A DNA stretch of 64,000 nucleotides from Bradyrhizobium genosp. SA-3 (lineage in GTDB: Bacteria > Pseudomonadota > Alphaproteobacteria > Rhizobiales > Xanthobacteraceae), in assembly GCF_004212635.1 (NCBI RefSeq), contig NZ_PSRT01000011.1:29575-93574 (forward strand), given 5' to 3'. The notes below the pieces were generated by a model that was given only the letters and a program-made list of their open reading frames with translations, did no database searches and was not told the origin of the DNA. The stretch's first letter is position 1. Each line of letters starts with the position of its first letter. A program made the position numbers and the translations under genes. Below are positions 56,251 to 64,000 of this stretch, in pieces.

Positions 56251-56412
56251 CGTCGATAGCTCCACGCAGAGCCGGTGACAGCGAGGCCGTGGTGCATACG
56301 CTAAAGATCAACGCATTGGCGACGTCGCCCGGCCCGATGATTCTGTTGCCGAACCGCCCGCCTTATGCCGGATTGCGGTATAGTTTCCTCCCAACAAAAA
56401 TGGGAGAAAACC

Positions 56413-57564
56413 ATGGCAAGTGCAATGACCTTTCCCTACAAGCAACTCAACCGCCGCAACATCATCAAAGGTGCTGCGGCGTTGGCCGCGACGGCGTCGA
56501 GCCTCAAAGCGGCCTCTGCGGCGACCGTGACGCCGTTGGGCCAAACGGGCGCTCCAACACCGGCGAGCGAGCCGTTGCCCTTGGGGCCGCTGCCCGGCGG
56601 CCGCTATCCGGACTCCCATCTGGAATCTGCCAAGAAAGGGCCACCATCGTTCGGGCCCCCCGATTTCCCGGCCTTCGCCGGCACTATGGCGGTTGAGCGC
56701 GTCGCAACCGGGTTCCGCTGGGCCGAGGGCCCGGTCTACTTCGCGGCCGGGCGTTACGTGCTCTTCAGCGACATTCCCAACAACCGCATCATGCGGTTTT
56801 CCGAGGACGACGGTCACGTTAGCGTCTATCGTCAGCCTTCGATGAATTCGAACGGCAACACCATCGATCGGGAAGGACGGCTGATCACTTGCGAACATAG
56901 CGGACGGCGGGTCACCCGGACCGAACTCGATGGATCGATCACGATCATCGCCGATAAGTATAACGGCAAGAGATTGAACTCGCCGAACGACGCGGTTGTC
57001 ACGTCCGACGGTTCGATCTGGTTCACCGATCCAATCTACGGCATCGGCGGTTATTACGAGGGCGTCAAGGCCGAGCCCGAGCAGGAAAAGCATAACGTCT
57101 ACCGGGTGGATCCGAAATCCGGAGACATCAAGGTCGTCGTCGATGACTTCGTTGAGCCCAACGGCATTGCCCTCTCGCCTGACGAGAAGAAGCTGTATGT
57201 CATCGACACCGGCTTCACCGACGGGCCGAATAATCCCTCGCATATCCGGGTGTTCGATCTCGATGTCGCGGCCGGAAAGGCGTCGAATAGCAAGGTCTTT
57301 GCGGACATGCCGAAGCCCAGCATCACAGACGGGCTGCGCACGGATACTGACGGACGCGTCTGGTGCTCGGTGGGCTGGGGCGATCCGAACGAGGACGGCG
57401 TGCGTTGCTATACTCCCGCCGGCGAACTGCTCGGCAAGATCCATATACCCGAAACTGTTGCCAATCTTTGCTTCGGCGGTCAGCAACGAAACCGGCTGTA
57501 CATCTGCGGCTCGACGTCGCTCTATGCCGTCTACACCAGTGTGCAGGGCTCTATGAAGCCGTGA
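56413..57564 (+). CDS. SMP-30/gluconolactonase-family protein, Tat-exported
   Basis: A 383-residue beta-propeller hydrolase. A Tat-like signal (LNRRNIIKGAAALAATASSL) precedes the mature domain. Metal-site blocks are RWAEGPVYFAAGRYVLFSDI, NSNGNTIDREGRLITCEHSG, RLNSPNDAVVTSDGSIWFTD and VDDFVEPNGIALSPDEKKLY. Such enzymes open sugar lactones or similar esters in the periplasm. GGGAG precedes the ATG at 56413. A strong terminator follows. It is inserted, in the opposite direction, into the phage block. Confidence 0.9.
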   Translation: MASAMTFPYKQLNRRNIIKGAAALAATASSLKAASAATVTPLGQTGAPTPASEPLPLGPLPGGRYPDSHLESAKKGPPSFGPPDFPAFAGTMAVERVATGFRWAEGPVYFAAGRYVLFSDIPNNRIMRFSEDDGHVSVYRQPSMNSNGNTIDREGRLITCEHSGRRVTRTELDGSITIIADKYNGKRLNSPNDAVVTSDGSIWFTDPIYGIGGYYEGVKAEPEQEKHNVYRVDPKSGDIKVVVDDFVEPNGIALSPDEKKLYVIDTGFTDGPNNPSHIRVFDLDVAAGKASNSKVFADMPKPSITDGLRTDTDGRVWCSVGWGDPNEDGVRCYTPAGELLGKIHIPETVANLCFGGQQRNRLYICGSTSLYAVYTSVQGSMKP

Positions 57565-57596
57565 GGCCAGCAATATTCCAGCCAATCTTAGAAAGA

Positions 57597-57630
57597 GAGC
57601 CGCTCCCTCCGGGGCGGCTCTTAGGTTTTT
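57597..57630 (+). terminator. Rho-independent terminator after the SMP-30 gene
   Basis: GAGCCGCTCC, loop CTCC, GGGGCGGCTC, then TTAGGTTTTT, 32 bases after the stop codon. Confidence 0.85.
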
Positions 57631-57816
57631 CCCAGTCGTCACCATTGCTTGCGGCAGTGGCGCCCATAAGTCGCTCGTTTTACTCAACGCCAGGCTTCAT
57701 CCTTGCTTTGGCATCAGTTTTGCAAAGGGAATTTGCAAAGGACAAACGTCGAACTTGATGGCGGCTCGTTGGTGCTGCCGTCATCCTCTTCGGCATTTTC
57801 GAGAGGCATTAATGCG

Positions 57817-58227
57817 ATGATCGCGCCTGAAGAATCAGGAATACGAGACTGGATGATTTTTGTCGCCTCTATCTTGCCACTCGTTCTCGCCAGCCCCACT
57901 CTAACACTTCACAAAGCGGCCGCCCGGGATCTCGAGGGCCGATATGCAAACTCTCCCCTCAAACCCTGGTTCGACAGCCTCCGCTCAGGCAAAGGCCCCT
58001 GTTGTTCCGACGCTGACGGGACCGCGTTGGCAGACGTCGATTGGGAAACAAAAGGCGGGCATTATCGCGTCCGCATCGAAGGCCAATGGTGGGACGTTCC
58101 GGACGACGCCGTGATCAAAGAACCGAACCGAGTTGGCCGTACGATGGTGTGGCCGGTCTACGTGAGCCCGATGGGTGCTCCAGTGCGGATCGACATCCGC
58201 TGCTTCATGCCCGGCAGCATGACATAA
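57817..58227 (+). CDS. Exported protein of unknown function, 136 residues
   Basis: An N-terminal hydrophobic segment (DWMIFVASILPLVLASPTLT) is a signal peptide. The mature part (WFDSLRSGKGPCCSDADGTA, YRVRIEGQWWDVPDDAVIKE, ending IDIRCFMPGSMT) has the CC-D pattern of small periplasmic proteins frequent in Bradyrhizobium. GAGAGG lies upstream of ATG 57817; ATG 57853 is an alternative. Function unknown. Confidence 0.72.
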   Translation: MIAPEESGIRDWMIFVASILPLVLASPTLTLHKAAARDLEGRYANSPLKPWFDSLRSGKGPCCSDADGTALADVDWETKGGHYRVRIEGQWWDVPDDAVIKEPNRVGRTMVWPVYVSPMGAPVRIDIRCFMPGSMT

Positions 58228-58293
58228 CGGATGGCCGCGATAGCTGGTCGGTACGGGGCATAGCAGAGATCGAGTAAGCCGCACCAATTGATG

Positions 58294-58919
58294 TCAATTG
58301 ATGCGCGCTAGATAGTCGGCGCAGATCGCCACCAGCGCGTTGCCCTGTGGCGATCGATTGGGATTGCTCGCCTCGCGCGGCTTGGTCGCCCTGGCTATAG
58401 CGCGCTCGACGATCCCGAATTGCTCCCCGTACAGAATGAACGTCATGTCGCGGAATGGCGACCGATCGTCTGGCAATTCGGGCATCTGCTCCAACTCGCC
58501 GACCCCTACGGACAGCCGCGATAGTTCGTCCTCGGTTATGCCGGTCAGCGCGATCTTGAAACCGCCCTCCACGAGATCGGCCAATTCGAGCCGCAGCATC
58601 TCGTCATCCCAATCGCTCGCATCGGTCAGCCGATTATCGGCGATGACATAAGCGCGCTTTTGCTGATCGGTCCATCCGCGCGCCACGATGACGGGACCTC
58701 GGTAAATCCCAGCAGCTTGCCGGCGGCGAGGCGCCCATGACCGGCGAGAACCATGCCGTCATCGGCCGCGAGGATCGGCATGGTCCAGCCCCATTGCCGG
58801 ATTGACGCGGCGATTTGCGCGATCTGCTCGGCCGAATGCCGGCGCGAATTGCGCTCATAGGGCCGTAAACGCTCAATCGGCCATGTTTCCACGGCCGGCT
58901 TGCTCGCCAGTGCATCCAT
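58294..58919 (-). pseudogene. Phage ParB/Srx-domain protein, one frameshift
   Basis: The N-terminal frame encodes WPIERLRPYERNSRRHSAEQ, RQWGWTMPILAADDG and VLAGHGRLAAGKLLGF, the ParB nuclease-like fold found next to phage DNA methyltransferases. Near 58690 one missing base throws the frame, and RGWTDQQKRAYVIADNRLTD with a C-terminal domain continues to 58294. It heads the decayed phage block. Confidence 0.8.
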
Positions 58920-59247
58920 TATTTGCTGCCTGAAGGGCGGTTTATAGCCCGGGAAAGCCCGTTTTTGCGAGAAACCAAAGGCCCAAAACGCCGCCGCGAA
59001 ATATCCGCAAAGCGGGCGGTCCCGCGTACCCGCGTGGGCGAGGGCAGGCCCAAAGTACCTTTGAAAGCTTAGGAGCCGCCGGTCCGTCATCGAAAGATCA
59101 CTGACGCCAGCGCTAACGCCAGCCACATGGCAACTACCGCGACGGTCGCTTTCAACTAGGTTGGCGTCTCGCAGGTAAGACCCGCTGAATCTGGTCGAAA
59201 ATGACCCGATTCGGACCTCGGTACCGCGGTCTGCTATGTCCTGCTGA
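58920..59247. other. Gap at the phage block boundary
   Basis: No gene recognised. This is the edge between phage-derived DNA and the transporter/regulator genes that follow. Confidence 0.4.
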
Positions 59248-59586
59248 TCAGGAAAGTCCGACAAAGTCATAGTCGCCGAGCCCCTGCAGAACTAGAAACA
59301 CAGCGGAGCTGTCGCCAGCATTCGTGACTCGGTGCGGTCGACCAGGGCGTACAGCGTAAGTTTGGCCAACGCTAAGACATACCTCCTCGTCCGGATCGCG
59401 TGTCGTGACGCGGATTTTTCCACTAATTACATAGAAGGTGTCTTGCACTTCGTTGTGATGGTGCCAAGGCACGCATTGTGTTGGGCTGATCTGCATTTCG
59501 GCGATCCGGAATCCGGGTCTCGCCGCGTAATAGGATCGGCGTTCGACTTCGTAGATTCGGCTGGTATCTCTCACCGCTTGCTGCAT
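59248..59586 (-). CDS. Cupin-domain protein
   Basis: A 112-residue single cupin: motif 1 CVPWHHHNEVQDTFYVISGK and motif 2 VRPGRPHRVTN, which supply metal-binding His and Glu residues. Possibly a small dioxygenase, isomerase or sugar-binding protein. It lies 53 bases after the Bug-type gene on the same strand, so the two may be co-transcribed under the divergent LysR. Confidence 0.82.
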   Translation of the reverse strand: MQQAVRDTSRIYEVERRSYYAARPGFRIAEMQISPTQCVPWHHHNEVQDTFYVISGKIRVTTRDPDEEVCLSVGQTYAVRPGRPHRVTNAGDSSAVFLVLQGLGDYDFVGLS

Positions 59587-59639
59587 GTCAGCGTCTCCCT
59601 TGCAGGCTCATTGCCCACCGACAGGGTTGTTGAACTGGA

Positions 59640-60617
59640 TTAGTCCACCGGCTTGATGCGCGCGTCGCGAATGACTTTTGACCAGCGTGCTACCTCCGAT
59701 TGGATCTGTGCGGCGAAGCTTGCCGGCGTATTAACGACTGGTTCGAGGCCCAATGAAGTCAGCCGGTCCCGGACTTCGGTCAATGCGACGATATCTGCTA
59801 TTTCGCGATACCAGCGAGCGACGATGTCCTGTGATGTGCCCGCGGGGAACAGGACGCCTTGCATGAAGATCGACTCTTGATCCTCATATCCGGCCTCCGC
59901 CATCGTCGGAACCTCGGGAAGCAGTTTCGACCTCGCATTGCTGGTGATTGCCAGTCCGCGCAGCTTGCCTTCTTTGATAAAAGTGACCGCGGCCGGCAAA
60001 GAGATGAAGGCAATCGGAACGTGGCCGCCTACCACCGACATCATGGCAGGTGATGCGCCATTGAAAGGGACGTGCACAAGGTCAAGACCGGCAGCAAGTT
60101 TGAATAGTTCGCCAGCGAGGTGTGACGACTGGCCGGTACCTGCCGAGGCATAGCTGTATTTGCCTGGATTCGCCCGCACGAGGGCGACGAATTCCTTGAG
60201 ATTGTTCGCTGGAAAGGACGGATGCACGATCAAGACATGCGGCGCCGCCGCAATGACGGTGACAGGCGCGAAATCCTTCACTGGATCGTACCGAAGCTTG
60301 GCGTAGAAGCTCGGGTTGAGCCAGAAGCTCGACGTTACGATGACGACCGAGTAACCGTCGGCTGGCGCGCGTGCCGCCACGGCAGTGCCGACATTGCCTG
60401 CACCAGCAGGAATGTTTTCGACATAGAACGCTTGCGCCCAACGTTCGGATAGCTTTGCGGCGATGATGCGCGCGACAGCGTCGTTCGGACCTCCTGGCGC
60501 GTACGGCACAATGATACGAACCGGGCGAGCTGGATAAGATTGCGACCATCCCGGACCGGACACAGTCTCAATAAAAGCGGCCGCGGATAGGCTGAGAAAC
60601 GCTCGACGCGCAATCAT
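59640..60617 (-). CDS. Bug-type (TctC) periplasmic solute-binding protein
   Basis: A 325-residue tripartite-tricarboxylate-type binding protein. A signal peptide (MIARRAFLSLSAAAFIETVS) precedes YPARPVRIIVPYAPGGPND, SSFWLNPSFYAKL and YASAGTGQSSHLAGELFKL. It likely binds a carboxylate. GGGG lies before the ATG at 60617; the frame runs to 60671 but that part is not conserved. No TctA or TctB is adjacent, as is common for orphan Bug proteins. Divergent from a LysR gene. Confidence 0.9.
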   Translation of the reverse strand: MIARRAFLSLSAAAFIETVSGPGWSQSYPARPVRIIVPYAPGGPNDAVARIIAAKLSERWAQAFYVENIPAGAGNVGTAVAARAPADGYSVVIVTSSFWLNPSFYAKLRYDPVKDFAPVTVIAAAPHVLIVHPSFPANNLKEFVALVRANPGKYSYASAGTGQSSHLAGELFKLAAGLDLVHVPFNGASPAMMSVVGGHVPIAFISLPAAVTFIKEGKLRGLAITSNARSKLLPEVPTMAEAGYEDQESIFMQGVLFPAGTSQDIVARWYREIADIVALTEVRDRLTSLGLEPVVNTPASFAAQIQSEVARWSKVIRDARIKPVD

Positions 60618-60738
60618 TGTGGTACCCCGTGTTCGATTGGCCTCGGTGTACTGCGCCAGTGAATTCGTCATTGCGATCGTACGTCGGTGGGCTATAAGGA
60701 GAACCCGGTTTCTGCCTCTAGCCTTATAGGTGGCAGCT

Positions 60739-61701
60739 ATGGCTGGCGTGACGATGGAATGGGAAAGCCGTCTCGGGCGCCGCCTGCGGGTGCGGGACCT
60801 CTACATCCTTTCGACCGTGGTGAAATGCGGCGGCATGGCAAAGGCTGCTCGTGAGCTCGCAATGACCCAGCCGGCGGTCTCGGATGCCATTGCCAATCTC
60901 GAACTCTTATTGCGTGTCCGGCTATTAGACCGTAGCCCGCGCGGAATCGAGCCGACGCATTACGCTGACGCGCTGCTCAAGCGCGCATCCACCGTATTTG
61001 ACGAACTCAAGCAGGGCGTCCGCGACATCGAATTTTTGGCTGACCCAACTAGCGGCAATGTCAGGGTTGGATGCGCGGAATCGTTCATGGCTGGGTTATT
61101 GCCGGCAATTATCGAAAAGCTGGCGCAGCGGTATCCGAAGATCACGGTTCATGCGGACTACGCGCAGCACGCAACGGCTGAATTCAGAGAGCTTCGAGAA
61201 CGCAACGTTGACCTAGTCATCGGACGGATTTCCGAGCCGTTCCCTCAGGATGATCTCACTACAGAGCCTCTCTACGAAGAGCGGTATTATGTCGTTGTGG
61301 GGGCTCAGAACCCCTGGGCGCGCTCCCGTAAAGTCTCTTTGGGAGATTTGGCGAATGAACAATGGATTCACATGCCGCCGAACAACATCATTAGCGATTT
61401 GATCTCTGCCGCTTTTGCGAAGCAAGGCGTTCCGGTCCCGCAGCAAAGAGTAGCGTCATTGTCGATGCACTTACGAACACAGTTGGTTGCCAATGCCGGC
61501 TTTATCACGATCATGCCCAATTCAATGTTTCAGTTTAATGCCAAGCGATGGGGGCTAAAGGCACTCCCGATTGATCTTGGGATCAAAGGACGAAACGTCT
61601 CAATCGTTACACTCAAACACCGTACTCTGAGCTCGGTGGTTCAGGTGTTCATTGAGCATGCGCGTTTGGCGTCTAGGCAACTAGGTCAAGAAACCAACTA
61701 G
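60739..61701 (+). CDS. LysR-family transcriptional regulator
   Basis: A 320-residue regulator: the winged helix-turn-helix RLRVRDLYILSTVVKCGGMA and ELAMTQPAVSDAIANLELLL, then the effector-binding domain starting at GNVRVGCAESFMAGLLPAII. The ATG at 60739 is preferred, with a GTG at 60730 possible. It is divergent from the Bug and cupin genes with 121 bases between, so it probably controls them in response to the bound carboxylate. Confidence 0.9.
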   Translation: MAGVTMEWESRLGRRLRVRDLYILSTVVKCGGMAKAARELAMTQPAVSDAIANLELLLRVRLLDRSPRGIEPTHYADALLKRASTVFDELKQGVRDIEFLADPTSGNVRVGCAESFMAGLLPAIIEKLAQRYPKITVHADYAQHATAEFRELRERNVDLVIGRISEPFPQDDLTTEPLYEERYYVVVGAQNPWARSRKVSLGDLANEQWIHMPPNNIISDLISAAFAKQGVPVPQQRVASLSMHLRTQLVANAGFITIMPNSMFQFNAKRWGLKALPIDLGIKGRNVSIVTLKHRTLSSVVQVFIEHARLASRQLGQETN

Positions 61702-61852
61702 GCACTTCTGCGTCTGGCCCATCGCGTCGGTTCGCTGCTGCGCAGTAATTGCGTTGCTTTCGAACAGAATGACAGTTGTTTGTTAAAAATGGGTTTGGTT
61801 GGTAAATGGCAAGTCCTGATCGCAAACACGGCTCGCAGAACCGGGACGTTCC
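61702..61852. other. Spacer after lysR
   Basis: No gene or terminator was recognised. Confidence 0.35.
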
Positions 61853-61987
61853 TTACCCCAGAGCAGCGCTGCCGAGGTAGTAGTCGAGAAGCCAAAATGT
61901 CCCGTAGAGACTCGCGACAAGCATCAACAGAATGGCGACGCCCATCAGCAACCATTCTCGTTTGGAGAAAAGATCGAAGTCCCACAT
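61853..61987 (-). CDS. Membrane micro-protein, 44 residues
   Basis: MWDFDLFSKREWLLMGVAIL continues with a single hydrophobic helix and ends WLLDYYLGSAALG. GAGGGTGG precedes the ATG at 61987. A charged N-terminus and one transmembrane segment make a real small membrane protein plausible. Confidence 0.55.
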   Translation of the reverse strand: MWDFDLFSKREWLLMGVAILLMLVASLYGTFWLLDYYLGSAALG

Positions 61988-62148
61988 AGGCCACCACCCT
62001 CGCAGTAGAACCAATCACCTTGGACCTGGTTCCACCGCCGGGCAACACGAGCTTATCCAAGCAGGTTCGGCTTCAGCCGCAACAGGCGCCATTGTCCGAG
62101 CCTGTCGACGAACCGAGCCGACCCGCCGGTCCGAGAGCCTGGCCGCCG

Positions 62149-62337
62149 CTAAATGATTTCCACGCCAGGATCGTTGCCTGGTACGGCAAAATCCGGGTTT
62201 GCAGGTGACGGGGATATACGGCGCTCAACGACGCCAGTGGCTATCAGCCACTCGTTTGCATTGAAGCTTGCAATAATTACAAGTGCATCCTGGTTGGGAA
62301 GCGCCTGCAGTCGAGCTATGAGCTCCTTGACCGTCAT
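62149..62337 (-). CDS. Small protein of unknown function, 62 residues
   Basis: MTVKELIARLQALPNQDALV is a helix followed by a strand (IIASFNANEWLIATGVVERR), a small-protein pattern common in Bradyrhizobium. AGGTG precedes the ATG at 62337. The frame to 62451 overlaps the next ORF and is not protein-like. Confidence 0.68.
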   Translation of the reverse strand: MTVKELIARLQALPNQDALVIIASFNANEWLIATGVVERRISPSPANPDFAVPGNDPGVEII

Positions 62338-62375
62338 TGCGATTTCACCTGACGATAGGCTTGACGGACGGGAGA

Positions 62376-62549
62376 TCATCGCCGCCCAAACCCGTTGCCC
62401 TGTTCCGCCTGTTGCGCAAGCTTCAGCCAATCCTCGGCAAGCCGCAACCAAGCCTCCTTATCCAGCGGACTCGTCGCCTCCTCCGCCAGCTCACGGCACT
62501 CCTCAGCTGCCTTACGGAACCTCTCCGCATTGGCTGGAGGCGACGTCAT
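62376..62549 (-). CDS. Small helical protein, 57 residues
   Basis: TSPPANAERFRKAAEECREL and SPLDKEAWLRLAEDWLKLAQ form two amphipathic helices with the pattern CRELAEEA...WLRLAEDW. This is a frequent Bradyrhizobium small-protein type as far as I recall. It lies 38 bases upstream of the 62-residue ORF on the same strand. Function unknown. Confidence 0.7.
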   Translation of the reverse strand: MTSPPANAERFRKAAEECRELAEEATSPLDKEAWLRLAEDWLKLAQQAEQGNGFGRR

Positions 62550-62690
62550 CGGCAGTCCCTCCCCGATTTGTACATTGGGGTGGAGGTTGTCGATGTGGGA
62601 ACACGCAGTGCAACATCGCGGCCCGCCGAACTCAATGGTCCCGGCCTCGCCTCATTGCGAAGGCCGATCCGAAGTACAACAGGAGAGATC

Positions 62691-63584
62691 TCACGTGGTC
62701 CTGAGAGCTCCATTCATCCCATTGGGGTAGAACCCACCCTTATTAACGCCGGTCTGATCGGTCAGGTAGACGATATGCAGAACCTCTTGCGGCGTCCGCC
62801 GGAAGACAATCGCGTCTGGCGTTGAAGGCACAAAGTTGGCTTTGCCGTCGATCCTAATCCCCTCGTCTTCTTTTTCGGGGGTCCCATCGATCTTGTCCCG
62901 TGCATCCGATATTGCGTTGGCGGCATCCCAGGCCTTCTCGCCCATCGTGTACAGCTGGGAGCGGGCCATTCCCATATGGTAAGCCTCGACGGCGAGGATG
63001 CCGGCCGCTGCTTCCACGAATTCCTTTTTCTTCAGCAGCGGAGCCGCACCCGCATAGGCTGTCACGCCGACGTCTTCAAACAGCATGCCCCCGAGCAGAA
63101 CCGACATGTCATCGGCAAACGGATCAAAATCGGCAGGCAATCCCGCAGCCTGAGCGGCGGCCTTGAAGCCCGCATCGAAGTCGATCGCCGGTCGTGAAAT
63201 AGCGCTCCGGCCAAGCGTCTTGCGGTAGAACCGAACGTGGGCCAGCTCATTCCCCGCAATCTCTTCGACGAACTCGCGAATCGCCTTCTCCTTGAACTGG
63301 GCCTCGTGTCCCCCGACCACCCTTCCGGCATCGGTGCCGGCATCGGCGTCGCTGATACCCTTGCCAGTGGTGGCGCGCAGATAGAACTCAGCTTCCATAT
63401 ACTCCAGGTTCAGAGCGAAGGTAAAAATGTCCTCATCCTCGATGGCTGACCCTTTCGGGCCGATCCCCACGCCCGTCGTCTCGCGCTTCTTCTGCGCATA
63501 GGCAGAGGGCAGTAGCAGTCCGGAGAGCCCCGCGACCGACAGGCCGGCAAGCGATTGCCGCCGGGAAATACGAAATCCGTCCAT
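62691..63584 (-). CDS. Ferritin-like domain protein, Tat-exported
   Basis: A 297-residue protein with a twin-arginine signal (FRISRRQSLAGLSVAGLSGL) and a four-helix ferritin-like domain: FTFALNLEYMEAEFYLRATT, EFVEEIAGNELAHVRFYRKT and ILAVEAYHMGMARSQLYTMG supply the Glu and His residues of a di-iron site. Such proteins are linked to desiccation or stress tolerance. GGAGG stands before the ATG at 63584. The C-terminus (TPQEVLHIVYLTD) is as in relatives. It appears intact and monocistronic. Confidence 0.88.
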   Translation of the reverse strand: MDGFRISRRQSLAGLSVAGLSGLLLPSAYAQKKRETTGVGIGPKGSAIEDEDIFTFALNLEYMEAEFYLRATTGKGISDADAGTDAGRVVGGHEAQFKEKAIREFVEEIAGNELAHVRFYRKTLGRSAISRPAIDFDAGFKAAAQAAGLPADFDPFADDMSVLLGGMLFEDVGVTAYAGAAPLLKKKEFVEAAAGILAVEAYHMGMARSQLYTMGEKAWDAANAISDARDKIDGTPEKEDEGIRIDGKANFVPSTPDAIVFRRTPQEVLHIVYLTDQTGVNKGGFYPNGMNGALRTT

Positions 63585-63907
63585 GGCGTAACCTCCTCTG
63601 TTCTGATTGAGGGGCCGCGCCGTCGCCATAGCCATCGAGGGCGCATATTGGCGCGACCTCGGCACCAGCGCCTGATGCTCGGAACGCACAACGTGAACCG
63701 ATCGCGCCTGTTCCTAGCATCGCACGGTGAGCACAGGTCCGAATACGTGCACTGCCGACCAGACCGGAGCCACCGCGGCGGTGGTCGCCAGACAGCGCTC
63801 TTGACCTAACGCCGGCATCCTTTGCCGTCTGTTTCCGATCCCGCATTGCAATTGGGAACTGAAGGTGGCCCGGTCTGTTTGGTACTTTTAGCCAAGCGGA
63901 GATCGCA
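63585..63907. other. Spacer between the ferritin-like gene and the last ORF
   Basis: Contains frames that shadow each other on both strands, and no recognised gene. Promoters for both flanking genes should lie here. Confidence 0.4.
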
Positions 63908-64000
63908 GTGCGGCTTATTCTGATAGCGACGATTTGCTGGGCGTTGTCGTGCGGAGTCGCAACGGCACAGGCCGATTCGAAGAGAGACTTGAACTCGGCT
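63908..64000 (+). CDS. Start of a secreted protein, cut by the window end
   Basis: GTG 63908 follows GGAG by eight bases and encodes a signal peptide (MRLILIATICWALSCGVATA) with likely cleavage after ATA or AQA. The remaining 11 residues allow no identification. Confidence 0.6.
   Translation, partial: MRLILIATICWALSCGVATAQADSKRDLNSA

Noticed and set aside
1..64000. CRISPR arrays, tRNA or rRNA genes
   Set aside because: No regularly spaced repeats and no tRNA or rRNA signature sequences were noticed by eye on either strand.

Overview
The window reads as alphaproteobacterial DNA, most likely from a Bradyrhizobium symbiosis or accessory island. The pointers are a complete rhizobitoxine operon (rtxACDEFG), nodPQ-type sulfate-activation genes, FixK and FixJ regulators with FixK-type operators, many small orphan ORFs of a kind common in this genus, and a high load of IS elements and broken genes. 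The Bradyrhizobium elkanii lineage fits best because rhizobitoxine synthesis is characteristic of it, but species cannot be fixed from the sequence alone.

Layout. 0-5 kb: an unknown secreted protein, then a cobalamin riboswitch and metE. 5.5-15 kb: a microaerobic block with hemN, a hemerythrin-like protein, an FNR/FixK regulator, a universal-stress pseudogene, fixJ with only the tail of fixL, several small ORFs, and the broken 5' part of fixN. Four perfect FixK-type boxes (TTGM-N6-KCAA) lie here. 15-19 kb: small hypothetical genes, a cold-shock gene with an in-frame stop, and a frameshifted MarR regulator. 19.3-23.4 kb: a sulfotransferase followed by nodP and nodQ, which could make and use PAPS. 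25.4-33.7 kb: rtxA (two fused PLP enzymes), rtxC (desaturase), rtxD (PuuD-like amidohydrolase), rtxE (DMT exporter), rtxF (ATP-grasp ligase) and rtxG (glutamine-synthetase-like ligase), with overlapping or very short junctions after rtxC.

34-45 kb: mostly debris, including a truncated flbD, an IS1111-type element, an IS5 remnant and a broken NYN/LabA gene. Intact in this stretch are a HisN-type phosphatase and a methyl-accepting chemotaxis protein. 45.0-46.9 kb: the decayed remains of what looks like a type II CBASS anti-phage operon on the minus strand: the C-terminus of a patatin-like effector, then a DncV-like nucleotidyltransferase with its active site still readable, then a piece of a Cap2-like E2/E1 protein. 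47-59 kb: small genes, a damaged DNA ligase, and a decayed prophage on the minus strand (ParB-like, Mom-like DNA modification, terminase subunits, holin-like) split by two IS elements and an SMP-30 gene. 59-64 kb: more ordinary chromosomal content, namely a cupin, a Bug-type binding protein with a divergent LysR, a Tat-exported ferritin-like protein, and the start of a secreted protein.

How the parts may work together. The rtx operon is the one large intact pathway. The GS-like (RtxG) and PuuD-like (RtxD) pair suggests a gamma-glutamyl protection and deprotection cycle, which is inference. The FixK boxes sit in front of hemN and small unknown ORFs, so a small FixK regulon seems to survive although fixL and fixN are broken. 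The defence and phage remnants show repeated gain and loss of mobile DNA. No tRNA, rRNA or CRISPR array was recognised.
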